Below are positions 45,751 through 54,692 of a DNA stretch of 64,000 nucleotides, piece after piece. Below the pieces are notes generated by a model. It saw only the letters and a list, made by a program, of their open reading frames with translations. It was not told the origin of the DNA and ran no database searches. The DNA lies in assembly GCF_900116195.1 (NCBI RefSeq), contig NZ_FOZW01000004.1, positions 62,001-126,000 of the forward strand, given 5' to 3'. This DNA comes from Alloyangia pacifica. GTDB taxonomy: Bacteria; Pseudomonadota; Alphaproteobacteria; Rhodobacterales; Rhodobacteraceae. Both the position numbers and the translations under genes were made by a program. Each line of letters begins with the position of its first letter. Positions within the stretch are counted from its first letter, which is position 1.

Positions 45751-46614
45751 ATGAATCCCGAAAGAAGCGGTTTGGTGCCGGGGCTCTACCTGGTTTCCAC
45801 GCCAATCGGAAACGCGCGCGACATCACGCTGCGGGCGATCGACGTGCTGCGCGCCGCAGACGTGCTGGCGGCGGAGGATACGCGCAGCCTCAAGCGGCTG
45901 ATGGAGATCCTCGGCATCCCGCTCGGGGACCGGCCCTGTCTGGCCTATCACGACCACAACGGTGCGAAGATGCGACCGCGGCTGATGGCGCTGATGGCAG
46001 AGGGAAAATCCGTTGCCTATGCTTCGGAGGCCGGCACGCCGATGATCTCGGACCCGGGCTTCGATCTGGCGCGGGCCGCGCGCGGGGAGGGGCACCTGGT
46101 GACCGCCGCGCCGGGCGTCTCGGCGGTGGTTACCGCGCTGACCCTGGCGGGGCTGCCGACAGATCGCTTTCTCTTTGCCGGCTTCCTGCCCAACGCCAAG
46201 GGTGCGCGGCGCAACGCGCTGGCGGCGCTGAAACAGGAGGCGGCCACGCTGGCCTTCTACGAGTCGCCCAAGCGCCTGGGAGCGATGCTGGCAGATGCCG
46301 CAATGGCGCTCGGCGGGGCTCGGCGCGCAGCCGTCTGCCGCGAGTTGACCAAGAAGTTCGAGGAGGTGCGCGAGGGCACCTTGGAAGAGCTTGCCGAGGT
46401 CTATGCCGAGACCCCGCCGAAAGGCGAGATCGTGGTGCTGATCGGCAAGGGAGATTCGGAAAAAATTAGCGAATCTGATTTAGAAGACGAATTGTCTGCA
46501 GCACTTGACGAAATGTCTGTGCGGGATGCCGCCGACTATGTTGCGCAGGCCAATGGGATCGCGCGTCGTCCGGTGTATCAGCTCGCGCTCAAGCTCGCGA
46601 AGGCGCGCGGCTGA
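45751..46614 (+). CDS. rsmI: 16S rRNA (cytidine(1402)-2'-O)-methyltransferase
   Basis: A 287-residue SAM enzyme that 2'-O-methylates C1402 in the decoding centre of 16S rRNA. N-terminal signatures are LYLVSTPIGNARDITLRA and AAEDTRSLKRLM, then YASEAGTPMISDPG and AAPGVSAVVTAL, which place it in the tetrapyrrole-methylase fold. The ATG at 45751 is preceded directly by a GTG; both are in frame. First of the conserved run rsmI-yraN-gshB. Confidence 0.94.
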   Translation: MNPERSGLVPGLYLVSTPIGNARDITLRAIDVLRAADVLAAEDTRSLKRLMEILGIPLGDRPCLAYHDHNGAKMRPRLMALMAEGKSVAYASEAGTPMISDPGFDLARAARGEGHLVTAAPGVSAVVTALTLAGLPTDRFLFAGFLPNAKGARRNALAALKQEAATLAFYESPKRLGAMLADAAMALGGARRAAVCRELTKKFEEVREGTLEELAEVYAETPPKGEIVVLIGKGDSEKISESDLEDELSAALDEMSVRDAADYVAQANGIARRPVYQLALKLAKARG

Positions 46615-46670
46615 GGACGCCCGGGACTGTCCGGCCCTGTGCGCCGCTTGGGCAGGGCAGGGGTGAGGCG

Positions 46671-46710
46671 TGCAATGTTTATGATGCGCAACGTTTGATG
46701 CGCAACGTTC
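46671..46710. repeat. 14-bp tandem direct repeats
   Basis: GATGCGCAACGTTT (46683-46696) is followed at once by GATGCGCAACGTTC (46697-46710), and a degenerate third copy (TGCAATGTTTAT) precedes them at 46671-46682. Each full unit holds TGCGCA and AACGTT palindromes. They lie between rsmI and yraN. Confidence 0.7.
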
Positions 46711-46853
46711 AAGGTGCGCGAAGTACTTGGCGTGCAGTCTGCGTGCCTCCGCCACAGGTGGCGGTACAGGCAGGTCCGAAGCGTGCGGGTCAAAGCTGCG
46801 TGCAAACGGCAGCGGAAAGAGCGGCAACGGCAGGGGAGGGAAAAGGGAGCGAC

Positions 46854-47312
46854 ATGTCGGTTCACCCGTCTCAGATGGAGTTTGATTTCGCCGCTCCCGT
46901 GGCGGTTCCCGTGTCCCTTCCGCCGCGCCGATCCGCCGCGGAAGAGCGGCGTCGGCAGTGCCGCGGGGAAATGAGCTACCACGCCGGTCTGGCAGCGGAA
47001 ACGCAGGTCGCGGCTGACTACGAAAGGCGCGGGTATCCTCTGTTGCGGCGTCGCTGGCGCGGCCGTAGCGGTGAAATCGACCTGGTGTTTCGCGACGGGG
47101 AGGGTTTCGTCTTCGTCGAGGTGAAGGCAAGCCGGAGCTTCGACCAGGCGCTGGAGCACTTGCGCTGGCGACAAATCCGCCGGCTTCAGAAAAGCGCGGA
47201 GGAATTCGTCGGCACGCAACCGCTCGGTGCGCTCAGCGCGATGCGTTTCGATGTGGCGCTGCTGGACCGGCACGGGATGATCCGGGTGATCGAGAAGGCG
47301 TTCGGCCCATAG
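46854..47312 (+). CDS. YraN family endonuclease-fold protein (UPF0102)
   Basis: A 152-residue protein with the restriction-endonuclease-like fold of UPF0102. The active-site-like residues are in EIDLVFRDGEGFVFVEVKA (D and ExK), following a GLAAETQVAADYERRGY helix. The first 40 residues are a polar extension not seen in shorter homologues. GGGAG precedes the ATG by about five bases. The family is ubiquitous and often sits beside rsmI, yet its biochemical role is unsettled. Confidence 0.88.
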   Translation: MSVHPSQMEFDFAAPVAVPVSLPPRRSAAEERRRQCRGEMSYHAGLAAETQVAADYERRGYPLLRRRWRGRSGEIDLVFRDGEGFVFVEVKASRSFDQALEHLRWRQIRRLQKSAEEFVGTQPLGALSAMRFDVALLDRHGMIRVIEKAFGP

Positions 47313-47393
47313 GCTTCGCGCGGGATCGGCGCTGGCATTGCGCCTTGCGCGCCGCTGCGCCATGTATGGCGAAAGCCACGCGCGGAGACCGAC

Positions 47394-48329
47394 ATGAAAA
47401 TCGCCTTTCAGATGGACCCGATCGGGTCCGTGAACATTGACGCCGACAGTACCTTCCGCCTTGCCGAGGAAGCTCAGGCGCGAGGCCACGAGCTGTTCTA
47501 CTACGGGCCCGATGATCTTGCCTACGAAGAAGGGCGCATCACGGCGCGGGGCCACTGGATGACGGTGCAGCGCGTGGCCGGGCAGCCGGCGGTGCTGGGG
47601 CCGCGCGAGGTGGTGGACCTGGCACAGGTAGACGTGGTCTGGCTGCGTCAGGACCCGCCTTTCGACATGCACTATATCACCACGACGCACCTTCTCGACC
47701 GGTTGGCACCCGGGACGCTGGTGGTGAATGATCCCTTCTGGGTGCGCAATTCGCCGGAGAAGCTCTTGGTGCTGAATTTCCCTGAGTTGACGCCGCCGAC
47801 GACCGTGGCGCGCGACCTCGAGACCATCAAGGAGTTCAAGGCCCGGCACGGGGACGTCATTCTCAAGCCGCTCTACGGCAACGGCGGGGCAGGCGTGTTC
47901 CGGCTTGATCAGAACGATCGCAACCTCAGTTCGCTTCACGAGCTTTTCACAGGTTTCTCGCGTGAGCCGCTGATCGTGCAGAAATACCTTCCCGCGGTGA
48001 GCAAGGGCGACAAGCGCGTGATCCTGATCGACGGCGAGCCGGTGGGGGCGATCAACCGCGTGCCCGCGGCGGGCGAGGTGCGCTCGAACATGCACGTTGG
48101 CGGTCGCCCCGAGAAGGTCGAGCTGACCGAGCGTGATCGCGAGATCTGTGCCACCATCGGCCCGGTGTTGAAGGAGAAGGGTCAGGTCTTCGTCGGTATC
48201 GACGTCATCGGCGACTGGCTGACCGAGATCAACGTGACCTCGCCCACCGGTATTCAGGAACTGGAACGTTTCGACGGGATCAACGTCGCGGCGAAAATCT
48301 GGGAAGCGATCGAGGCCAAGCTCCCCTGA
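47394..48329 (+). CDS. gshB: Glutathione synthase
   Basis: A 311-residue ATP-grasp ligase that joins gamma-glutamylcysteine and glycine to make glutathione. Family markers: [20 protein letters not shown] at the start, [37 protein letters not shown] (ATP-grasp loop), and the metal end [21 protein letters not shown]. Complete. It ends the rsmI-yraN-gshB run; glutathione supports the oxidative defence suggested by RpoE elsewhere in the window. Confidence 0.97.
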   Translation: MKIAFQMDPIGSVNIDADSTFRLAEEAQARGHELFYYGPDDLAYEEGRITARGHWMTVQRVAGQPAVLGPREVVDLAQVDVVWLRQDPPFDMHYITTTHLLDRLAPGTLVVNDPFWVRNSPEKLLVLNFPELTPPTTVARDLETIKEFKARHGDVILKPLYGNGGAGVFRLDQNDRNLSSLHELFTGFSREPLIVQKYLPAVSKGDKRVILIDGEPVGAINRVPAAGEVRSNMHVGGRPEKVELTERDREICATIGPVLKEKGQVFVGIDVIGDWLTEINVTSPTGIQELERFDGINVAAKIWEAIEAKLP

Positions 48330-48342
48330 GGCTGGTGCAGGG

Positions 48343-49242
48343 GTGAGTTGGCAGCTGTCGGCGCTCAACACAGGGCTTCGGCTGCTCGCGAAGCCCCGGC
48401 TCGGCCGTACCCCGTGTCCGGAGGCGGCAGCCCGCGACCTTGATCGCCATGCGCCGCTGCTGATGCGACAGCCGGCCCATCTGCTGCACCTGCAGCGGCC
48501 GGGCGGGCTGCATTGGATCAGCGCCGGGGCCTGCGCACCTCGCCAGGTAATCCTCTACCTGCACGGCGGTGGCTATATTTCGGGAAATCCGCGCACGCAC
48601 CAGGGCGTCATGGGGCGCCTGTCGAAGCTCTCCGGGGTCGAGGTCTGTGCGCCGGACTATCCTCTAGCCCAAAACCTTCCCTTCCCGGCGCCCTTCGAGG
48701 CAGCCTCGGCCGCCTGGGGGCGGCTGCGCGGACTCGGCTATGCGCCGCCGCAGGTGGTGCTTGCCGGGGACTCCGCCGGGGGCGGGCTCGCCCTTGCACT
48801 GCTTTCCGTGCTCTGCATCCGCGGCGAGGCTCCGGCGGGGGCTGTGGTCTTCTCGCCCTGGACCGATCTTGCAATGACCGGCGAGAGCCTGGCGCGCAAC
48901 GCCGCCGCTGATCCCTTTCTGCCGGTTGGGCGGATCTCGGAGCTGGTGGAAATTGTTGCGGGCGACCTGCCAAGGCGGGACCCCCGGCTCTCGCCACTCT
49001 ACGCGGATTTTCCCGGCTGCCCGCCGGTGCGCCTGTGCTGGGCGGGTAGCGAGATCCTCGCCGATGACGGCGCACGCATGGCGGCGCGTCTGCGTTCGGC
49101 GGGTGCCCGGGTCGAAGTCGAGACACATCCCCTTGCCCCGCATGCCTGGCCGGTGTTCGACGGCTGGCTCCCCGAAGCCCGGGCCACCCTGCGCCGTGCG
49201 GCGCGCTTCGTTCAGGACGTCTTGTGCGAGACCAGCCGGTAG
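48343..49242 (+). CDS. Alpha/beta hydrolase of the hormone-sensitive lipase type
   Basis: A 299-residue esterase. The oxyanion HGGGYISG (about residue 72) and nucleophile elbow LAGDSAGGG identify the HSL family; the acid (EILADDGARM) and histidine (HPLAPHAWPVF) follow. It begins with GTG 13 bases after gshB and may be read from its transcript, but its 3' end overlaps the convergent comM gene by 31 bases. The physiological ester is unknown. Confidence 0.85.
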   Translation: MSWQLSALNTGLRLLAKPRLGRTPCPEAAARDLDRHAPLLMRQPAHLLHLQRPGGLHWISAGACAPRQVILYLHGGGYISGNPRTHQGVMGRLSKLSGVEVCAPDYPLAQNLPFPAPFEAASAAWGRLRGLGYAPPQVVLAGDSAGGGLALALLSVLCIRGEAPAGAVVFSPWTDLAMTGESLARNAAADPFLPVGRISELVEIVAGDLPRRDPRLSPLYADFPGCPPVRLCWAGSEILADDGARMAARLRSAGARVEVETHPLAPHAWPVFDGWLPEARATLRRAARFVQDVLCETSR

Positions 49243-50726
49243 CTCAGCGCTTCGGCCACATGCGGGCGGCGCAAGCTGTCTTCCCCGGAGAGGTCGGCGA
49301 GGGTCCGGGCGACGCGCAGCACCCGGTGATAGCCGCGCATCGACAGGCCGAATCGTTCGGCGGCGCGCAGCAGCAGGGCGCGACCCTCGGCGTCGGGGGT
49401 GGCGATCTCGTCGAGCAGCCGGCCATCGACATCGGCATTGGTGCGCAGGCTCGGGTGACCGGCGTAGCGTGTCGCTTGGCGGGCGCGCGCGGTGGCAACG
49501 CGCGCGGCGACGGTCGCGCTGTCCTCGCCGACGGGCGGCAGCGACATGTCCTCGAGCGTGACCGGGGGCACCTCGAGCCGGAGGTCGAAGCGGTCCATGA
49601 GTGGGCCGGAGATGCGCCCCAGATAGTCCTCGGCGCAGACAGGCGCGCGCGAGCAGGCGCGGGCCGGGTCCCCGGCCATGCCGCATTTGCAGGGGTTCGC
49701 GGCGGCGACAAGCAGGAAGCGGCAGGGATAGGTGACATGGGCATTGGCGCGGCTGACGGTGATCTCGCCGCTCTCCAGCGGCTGGCGCAGGCTGTCGAGT
49801 ACGTTGCGCGGAAACTCGGGCAGCTCGTCCATGAAGAGCACGCCATTGTGCGCGAGGCTGATCTGACCCGGACGCGCGGCGCGGCCGCCGCCGGTCAGCG
49901 CTGCCGTCGAGGCGGTATGGTGCGGCTGTTGAAAAGGGCGGCTCATGGTCAGCCTGCCTTCGGCGAGATCGCCCGCGAGCGAGCGGATCATCGCGGTCTC
50001 CAGCGCCTCAGCGGGGTCGAGAGGTGGCATGAGGCCTGGCAGGCGGCGCGCGAGCATCGATTTGCCGGTGCCGGGCGGCCCGGTGAACAGCAGGTGGTGG
50101 CGGCCCGCCGCTGCCAGCTCCAGCGCGCGCTTGGCGCGCTCTTGGCCGGCGACATCGCGCAGGTCCGGTCCTCCAGGCGCGGCTTCGGCGAGACCGGGGC
50201 GCGCCGGCTCGATTGGTCCGGCGCCGGTGAAATGGCGGATCGCCTGGGTTAGATCCGTGGCGGCCAGCACGCGGCAGGCCTCGACCCAGGCGGCTTCTGG
50301 GCCGCAGGCGGCGGGGCAGAGCAGACTGCGCGCCTCGGCGGCGGCGGTCACTGCCGCGGGCAGGGCGCCAGGCACGGCGACGAGCGCGCCATCGAGGGTC
50401 AGCTCGCCGAGCGCCACGATGCCGGCCACCTCGTCCGCGGGGATTACCTCGAGCGCAGCGAGCAGGCCGAGTGCGATGGGCAGGTCGAAATGCGACCCCT
50501 CCTTCGGCAGATCCGCGGGCGAGAGGTTTACCGTGATGCGCTTCGACGGCAGGGCGATCGCCAGCGCCTGAAGCGCGGCGCGGATGCGTTCGCGCGCCTC
50601 GGACACGGCCTTGTCCGGGAGGCCGACCACGGCGAAGCCGGGCACGCCCGGGGTGACGGCGCACTGCACTTCGACGAGACGCGCCTCGACCCCGTCGAAG
50701 GCGACGGTATAGGCGCAGGCCGCCAT
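49212..50726 (-). CDS. comM: YifB/ComM-type Mg-chelatase-like AAA+ ATPase
   Basis: A 504-residue AAA+ helicase. N-terminal lon-like domain (VGLPDKAVSEARERIRAAL), Walker A FTGPPGTGKSMLARRLPG, Walker B VLFMDELPEF, and the C-terminal Mg-chelatase region with YHRVLRVARTLADL. ComM promotes branch migration during natural transformation; in Rhodobacter it belongs to the CtrA-controlled competence-like set that lets cells take up gene-transfer-agent DNA. It faces away from rpoH with a 398-base gap. Convergent overlap of 31 bases with the esterase. Confidence 0.92.
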   Translation of the reverse strand: MAACAYTVAFDGVEARLVEVQCAVTPGVPGFAVVGLPDKAVSEARERIRAALQALAIALPSKRITVNLSPADLPKEGSHFDLPIALGLLAALEVIPADEVAGIVALGELTLDGALVAVPGALPAAVTAAAEARSLLCPAACGPEAAWVEACRVLAATDLTQAIRHFTGAGPIEPARPGLAEAAPGGPDLRDVAGQERAKRALELAAAGRHHLLFTGPPGTGKSMLARRLPGLMPPLDPAEALETAMIRSLAGDLAEGRLTMSRPFQQPHHTASTAALTGGGRAARPGQISLAHNGVLFMDELPEFPRNVLDSLRQPLESGEITVSRANAHVTYPCRFLLVAAANPCKCGMAGDPARACSRAPVCAEDYLGRISGPLMDRFDLRLEVPPVTLEDMSLPPVGEDSATVAARVATARARQATRYAGHPSLRTNADVDGRLLDEIATPDAEGRALLLRAAERFGLSMRGYHRVLRVARTLADLSGEDSLRRPHVAEALSYRLVSHKTS

Positions 50727-51124
50727 GCTCCGCGCTCCCCCTTCAGCCCTTTTCTGCCAAGATGGCGGCGGCGGTCTTGATGAACGGTTAACCGCTGTGG
50801 GGGAATCTGCCGATGCGTGGAAAATTTTTCAGGCTGTCCTAAATTTGAAAGACGGCGCAGGCGACGGCGCGAAACAGCGCTGTGGGCAGTCATGGATACG
50901 CACGCGAAAACAAGAGATTGGGTTATCGACTTACCCGATCTTGTTGCGTGTCCACCGCTCTCGATGCTTGTAGCGAAGGCCTGTCCTGGCTCGCTCTACC
51001 AGCTCTGGTGGGGCGCAGATCTTCGCCTGTGAAAATTTCTCGGAAACCAAATGCCGTGACGCGTCGTTACTATACCAAAGAGTAACGAGGCCGGCGCGCC
51101 CGGCCCAGCCAACGGGGGCCTTGC
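50727..51124. other. Divergent regulatory region between comM and rpoHII
   Basis: About 398 bases without a gene. On the comM side is the palindrome CGGTTAACCG (50785-50794), which contains a TTAACC half-site like that of CtrA. Two AT-rich stretches follow (about 50815-50850). On the rpoH side is a perfect inverted repeat (51065-51087). No exact TGATCC-N18-TA RpoE promoter was found, although RpoHII genes are usually RpoE-controlled. Confidence 0.5.
51065..51087. repeat. Inverted repeat in the rpoHII leader
   Basis: CGTTACT (51065-51071) and AGTAACG (51081-51087) are exact inverted copies around nine bases, ending 37 bases before the rpoH ATG. It could be a transcription-factor site or a leader hairpin. 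Confidence 0.65.
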
Positions 51125-52006
51125 ATGGCTTTGGATTCGACCTTCAACGATCAGACCCTCTCGCGCCGCGCCATGAAGGCAGAGCTGCTTGATGCGGAAA
51201 CCGAGCTTCAGCTGGCCTACGCCTGGCGCGATCAGCGCGATGAGCAGGCCCTTCACCGGCTGATCAACGCCTACATGAGGCTGGCGATTTCCATGGCCGC
51301 GAAGTTCAAGCGCTACGGGGCCCCGATGAACGATCTCGTTCAGGAAGCGGGGCTTGGCCTGATGAAGGCTGCCGACAAGTTCGATCCGGACCGCGGTGTG
51401 CGCTTTTCGACCTACGCCGTGTGGTGGATCAAGGCGTCAATCCAGGACTACGTGATGCGCAACTGGTCGATGGTGCGCACCGGTTCCACCTCCTCCCAGA
51501 AATCGCTGTTTTTCAACATGCGCCGCGTTCAGGCCCGGCTCGAGCGCGAGGCTTCGTCCCGCGGCGAGATGATGAACCGCAACACGCTGCGCGAGATGAT
51601 CGCCACCGAGATCGGCGTGCCGCTGCACGACGTCGAGATGATGGAAGGTCGGCTCTCGGGCTCAGACTATTCGCTCAACGCCACGCAGAGCACCGACGAG
51701 GACGGCCGCGAGTGGATCGACACGCTCGAGGATGAGGGTGAGCAGAGTTCTAGCCTCGTCGAGGGCAAGCTCGACAACGCCCAGCTGCGTGAATGGCTGG
51801 TCACCGCGATGACCTCGCTGAATGATCGCGAAAGGTTCATTGTCCGCGAGCGCAAGCTGCGCGACGAGACCCGGACGCTGGAAAGCCTTGGCCAGGAACT
51901 GGGTTTGTCGAAGGAGCGGGTGCGTCAGCTCGAGGCGGCGGCCTTTGCCAAGATGCGCAAGTCGCTTGAGTCCCAGTCGACCGAGGTGCAACACTTCCTC
52001 GCATGA
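51125..52006 (+). CDS. rpoH: Heat-shock-type sigma factor RpoHII
   Basis: A 293-residue sigma-32-type factor. Region 2 is LAISMAAKFKRYGAPMNDLVQEAGLGLMKAADKFDPDRG and FSTYAVWWIKASIQDYV; region 4 is LESLGQELGLSKERVRQLEAAAF. The opening MALDSTFNDQTLSRRAMKAE and the QSTDEDGREWIDTLEDEGE stretch match RpoHII rather than RpoHI. In R. sphaeroides RpoHII is made under RpoE control and drives photo-oxidative stress genes. Its stop overlaps the chaN start by four bases (ATGA). Confidence 0.92.
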   Translation: MALDSTFNDQTLSRRAMKAELLDAETELQLAYAWRDQRDEQALHRLINAYMRLAISMAAKFKRYGAPMNDLVQEAGLGLMKAADKFDPDRGVRFSTYAVWWIKASIQDYVMRNWSMVRTGSTSSQKSLFFNMRRVQARLEREASSRGEMMNRNTLREMIATEIGVPLHDVEMMEGRLSGSDYSLNATQSTDEDGREWIDTLEDEGEQSSSLVEGKLDNAQLREWLVTAMTSLNDRERFIVRERKLRDETRTLESLGQELGLSKERVRQLEAAAFAKMRKSLESQSTEVQHFLA

Positions 52007-52833
52007 CGCGAGCCCTTGTTCTGACCCTGATCTCTCTCGCTGCGCCCTCTCTCGCGCAGCAAGACCCTGTCTCTCCGCAGGATGGCACATCCGCCCTTTT
52101 GGGGGCGGATGTGGTGTTTCTGGGGGAAACCCATGACAACCCGGCGCACCATGCGCGGCAGGCCGAGCTGGTGGCGCAGATCAAGCCGGTGGCGCTGGTC
52201 TTCGAGATGCTGTCCCCGGAGCAGGCGGCGCAAGTGACGCCTGAGCTGGCCGGCGACGAGGCGTCGCTGGAAGCGGCACTCGGTTGGAACGACAGCGGCT
52301 GGCCGGATTTTTCCATGTACTATCCGATCTTCGCCGCGGCTCCCGAGGCGAAGATTTTCGGCGCGGAACTGCCGCGCGAAGAGGCCCGTGCGCTCGGCGA
52401 GGGCGACCTGACCAAGGTCTTCGGTCCGAGCGCCGGCTTCTACGGGCTGGACGAGCCGCTCGACCCTGAAGAGGACGCGGCACGCCAGCAACTGCAGATG
52501 GCGGCGCATTGCGACGCGCTGCCGCTCGAGATGCTGCCCACCATGGTGGGCATCCAGCGCCTGCGCGACGCGCGACTGGCCGAGACGGCGCTCGAGGCTT
52601 ATGCCGATCTGGGCGGGCCGGTGGTGGTGATCACCGGCAACGGCCACGCGCGCAAGGACTGGGGCGCACCCGCACTGCTGTCGAGGGCCGCGGGCGAGGT
52701 CTCTGTGGCGGCGCTCGGGCAGGGTGAGACCGGACAGGGAGCCCCGGACGGTGGCTTCGATCTGGTCGAGGAGAGCACGCCGGTGGAGCGCGGCGATCCC
52801 TGCGAAGACTTCCAGATGCCGCAGAGCAACTGA
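52003..52833 (+). CDS. ChaN/Tiki superfamily exported protein
   Basis: A 276-residue protein starting inside the rpoH stop (ATGA). Residues 1-18 are a signal peptide cut after SLA; no lipobox cysteine follows, so it is a soluble periplasmic protein and not a lipoprotein like Campylobacter ChaN. The ChaN domain shows VFLGETHDNPAHHARQAELV near the start and VVVITGNGHARKDWGAPALL near the end, the paired GETHDN/GNGHxR boxes. Some ChaN proteins bind heme, others may be metallo-hydrolases. Coupling to a stress sigma factor suggests a role in stress or heme handling; this is inference. Confidence 0.85.
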   Translation: MTRALVLTLISLAAPSLAQQDPVSPQDGTSALLGADVVFLGETHDNPAHHARQAELVAQIKPVALVFEMLSPEQAAQVTPELAGDEASLEAALGWNDSGWPDFSMYYPIFAAAPEAKIFGAELPREEARALGEGDLTKVFGPSAGFYGLDEPLDPEEDAARQQLQMAAHCDALPLEMLPTMVGIQRLRDARLAETALEAYADLGGPVVVITGNGHARKDWGAPALLSRAAGEVSVAALGQGETGQGAPDGGFDLVEESTPVERGDPCEDFQMPQSN

Positions 52834-52870
52834 TCCGCCTTGCTTCGACGTGGCGGGGCGGATTGAGTTT
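52833..52870 (+). terminator. Probable terminator of rpoHII-chaN
   Basis: ATCCGCC (52833-52839) pairs with GGCGGAT (52857-52863), followed by TGAGTTTTCC. Stem of seven with a 17-base loop, so moderate strength. Confidence 0.4.
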
Positions 52871-52942
52871 TCCCGGCGCGGCCTCTAACACTTGGGGCCG
52901 AAAGGCGGGGCAGGCGGCCCCGGTGGCGAGGGGCGCGGCATC

Positions 52943-54139
52943 ATGCTTTCCGGCAAGCGGATACTTCTGATCATCGGCGGCGGCATCGCAGCCTACAAGT
53001 CGCTGGAGCTGATCCGGCGTTTGCGCGAGCGCGGCGCCGCGGTGACCCCGGTGATGACCCGCGCGGCGGAGGAGTTCGTCACGCCGCTCTCGGTCTCGGC
53101 GCTGGCCGGCGAAGAGGTGCACCGCGATCTCTTCGACCTGACCAAGGAAGCCGAGATGGGGCACATCCAGCTCAGCCGCGTGGCCGATCTGGTGGTGGTC
53201 TCTCCGGCGACGGCGGACCTCATGGCAAAGATGGCACAGGGGTTCGCGGGGGACCTTGCCTCGACATTGCTGCTGGCCACCGACGCGCCTGTGCTGATCG
53301 CCCCGGCGATGAACGTGCGCATGTGGCAGCACCCCGCTACGCAGCGAAATCTCAAGCTTCTGCAGGGTGATGGCGTGCGCGTGGCCGGCCCCAACGACGG
53401 CGACATGGCCTGCGGCGAGTTCGGGCCCGGTCGGCTGGCAGAGCCGATGGAAATCCTCGCGGCCATCGAGGTCGCGCTGGCAGACGGGCCGCTGAAGGGG
53501 CGCCGAGTGCTGGTCACCTCGGGGCCGACGCATGAACCCATCGATCCTGTGCGCTACATTGCCAACCGCTCTTCGGGCGCTCAGGGCACGGCGATTGCCG
53601 AGGCGCTGCGCGATCTCGGGGCGGAGGTGGTCTTTGTCACCGGCCCCGCCGATGCGCCGCGGCCCGCGGGTGTCGAGGTGATCGAGGTCGAGACCGCGCG
53701 CGAGATGCGCGCCGCCGCGCTGGCCGCGCTTCCCGCCGAGGCGGCGGTCTTTGCCGCCGCCGTGGCCGACTGGCGGATGGCTGCGGAGAACGGCTCGAAG
53801 ATCAAGAAGCAGGCGGGGAAGCTGCCCACGCTGGAGTTCGCCGAGAACCCCGACATCCTCGCCGAGGTCTCGCAGATGACCGAGGGACGGCCCGGCCTCG
53901 TGGTGGGCTTCGCCGCCGAGACCGATGACGTTGTGGCCAATGCCACTGCCAAGCGGACGCGCAAGGGCTGCGACTGGATCGTCGCCAATGACGTCTCGCC
54001 CGCGACCGGCATCATGGGGGGCAGTGAGAATGCGGTCGTCCTGATCTCCGGGGAGGGCAACGAGGTTTGGCCGCGCATGGGCAAGCGGGATGTGGCGGCG
54101 CGGCTGGCGGCGCGGATCGCGGCGGCGCTCGGCACCTGA
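52943..54139 (+). CDS. coaBC: Bifunctional CoaBC (pantothenate-derivative ligase/decarboxylase)
   Basis: A 398-residue fusion of phosphopantothenoylcysteine decarboxylase (CoaC, residues 1-180, flavin fold with [17 protein letters not shown], the catalytic histidine in MGHIQLSR, and APAMNVRMW) and phosphopantothenate-cysteine ligase (CoaB, from about 187, [20 protein letters not shown], then AAVADWRM and [14 protein letters not shown]). It performs two successive steps of coenzyme A synthesis. The ATG at 52943 gives the usual family start. Confidence 0.96.
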   Translation: MLSGKRILLIIGGGIAAYKSLELIRRLRERGAAVTPVMTRAAEEFVTPLSVSALAGEEVHRDLFDLTKEAEMGHIQLSRVADLVVVSPATADLMAKMAQGFAGDLASTLLLATDAPVLIAPAMNVRMWQHPATQRNLKLLQGDGVRVAGPNDGDMACGEFGPGRLAEPMEILAAIEVALADGPLKGRRVLVTSGPTHEPIDPVRYIANRSSGAQGTAIAEALRDLGAEVVFVTGPADAPRPAGVEVIEVETAREMRAAALAALPAEAAVFAAAVADWRMAAENGSKIKKQAGKLPTLEFAENPDILAEVSQMTEGRPGLVVGFAAETDDVVANATAKRTRKGCDWIVANDVSPATGIMGGSENAVVLISGEGNEVWPRMGKRDVAARLAARIAAALGT

Positions 54140-54162
54140 CCCGCGCGCGGCCCGCGCCGGAG

Positions 54163-54190
54163 TTGAGTATTTTTGGAAAGATGAAAGGGG
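54163..54190 (+). repeat. Dispersed TATTT-core element, copy upstream of dut
   Basis: TTGAGTATTTTTGGAAAG followed by ATGAAAGGGG, between coaBC and dut. It shares the G-A/C-G-TATTT start, the AAAGA centre and the purine tail of the copies at 28843 and 62965, and its tail lies about 50 bases before the dut start. Confidence 0.55.
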
Positions 54191-54236
54191 CGGGGCCGCG
54201 CAAGGCCGACGCGCCGCGACAAGGAAAGGACAAGCA

Positions 54237-54692
54237 GTGGTTTCTGTGGCGATGATGTGGGACGAGGGGGCGGACCGGGAGCTGGGGCTGCCGCATTACG
54301 CGAGCGCCGGGGCGGCGGGGGCAGACCTGCGGGCGAACTTTCCCGACCGCGGCGAGGTCGTGCTGGCGCCGGGGGCGCGCGCGCTCATTCCGACCGGGCT
54401 GCGCATGGCGATCCCCGAGGGCTACGAGGTGCAGATCCGTCCACGCTCGGGGCTGGCGCTGAAGCATGGCATCACCCTGCCCAACACGCCGGGCACCATC
54501 GACAGCGACTACCGCGGCCCGCTCGGGGTCATCGTGATGAACGCCGGGCAGGAGAGCTTCACCGTGGCGCATGGCGAGCGCATCGCGCAGATGATCGTCG
54601 CGCCCGTGGTGCAGAGCGCCTTCGAGCTGGTCGAAAGTCTGCCGGAAACGCTGCGCGGCGAGGGGGGCTTCGGCTCGACGGGCACGCGCTGA
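54237..54692 (+). CDS. dut: dUTP diphosphatase
   Basis: A 151-residue trimeric dUTPase that keeps uracil out of DNA and supplies dUMP. Motif 1 is [12 protein letters not shown], motif 2 [10 protein letters not shown], motif 3 [12 protein letters not shown], motif 4 RIAQMIVAP, motif 5 [10 protein letters not shown], all in order. The GTG at 54237 is chosen because AAGGA lies six bases upstream; the ATG at 54252 is too far from a ribosome site. Its stop overlaps the next gene by one base (TGATG). Confidence 0.95.
   Translation: MVSVAMMWDEGADRELGLPHYASAGAAGADLRANFPDRGEVVLAPGARALIPTGLRMAIPEGYEVQIRPRSGLALKHGITLPNTPGTIDSDYRGPLGVIVMNAGQESFTVAHGERIAQMIVAPVVQSAFELVESLPETLRGEGGFGSTGTR

Noticed and set aside
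51042-51070. GGAAAC-N17-CGTTAC before rpoHII as an EcfG general-stress promoter
   Set aside because: The -35 has an extra A compared with GGAAC, and the EcfG-PhyR system is not known to be typical of this family; the match can be chance.
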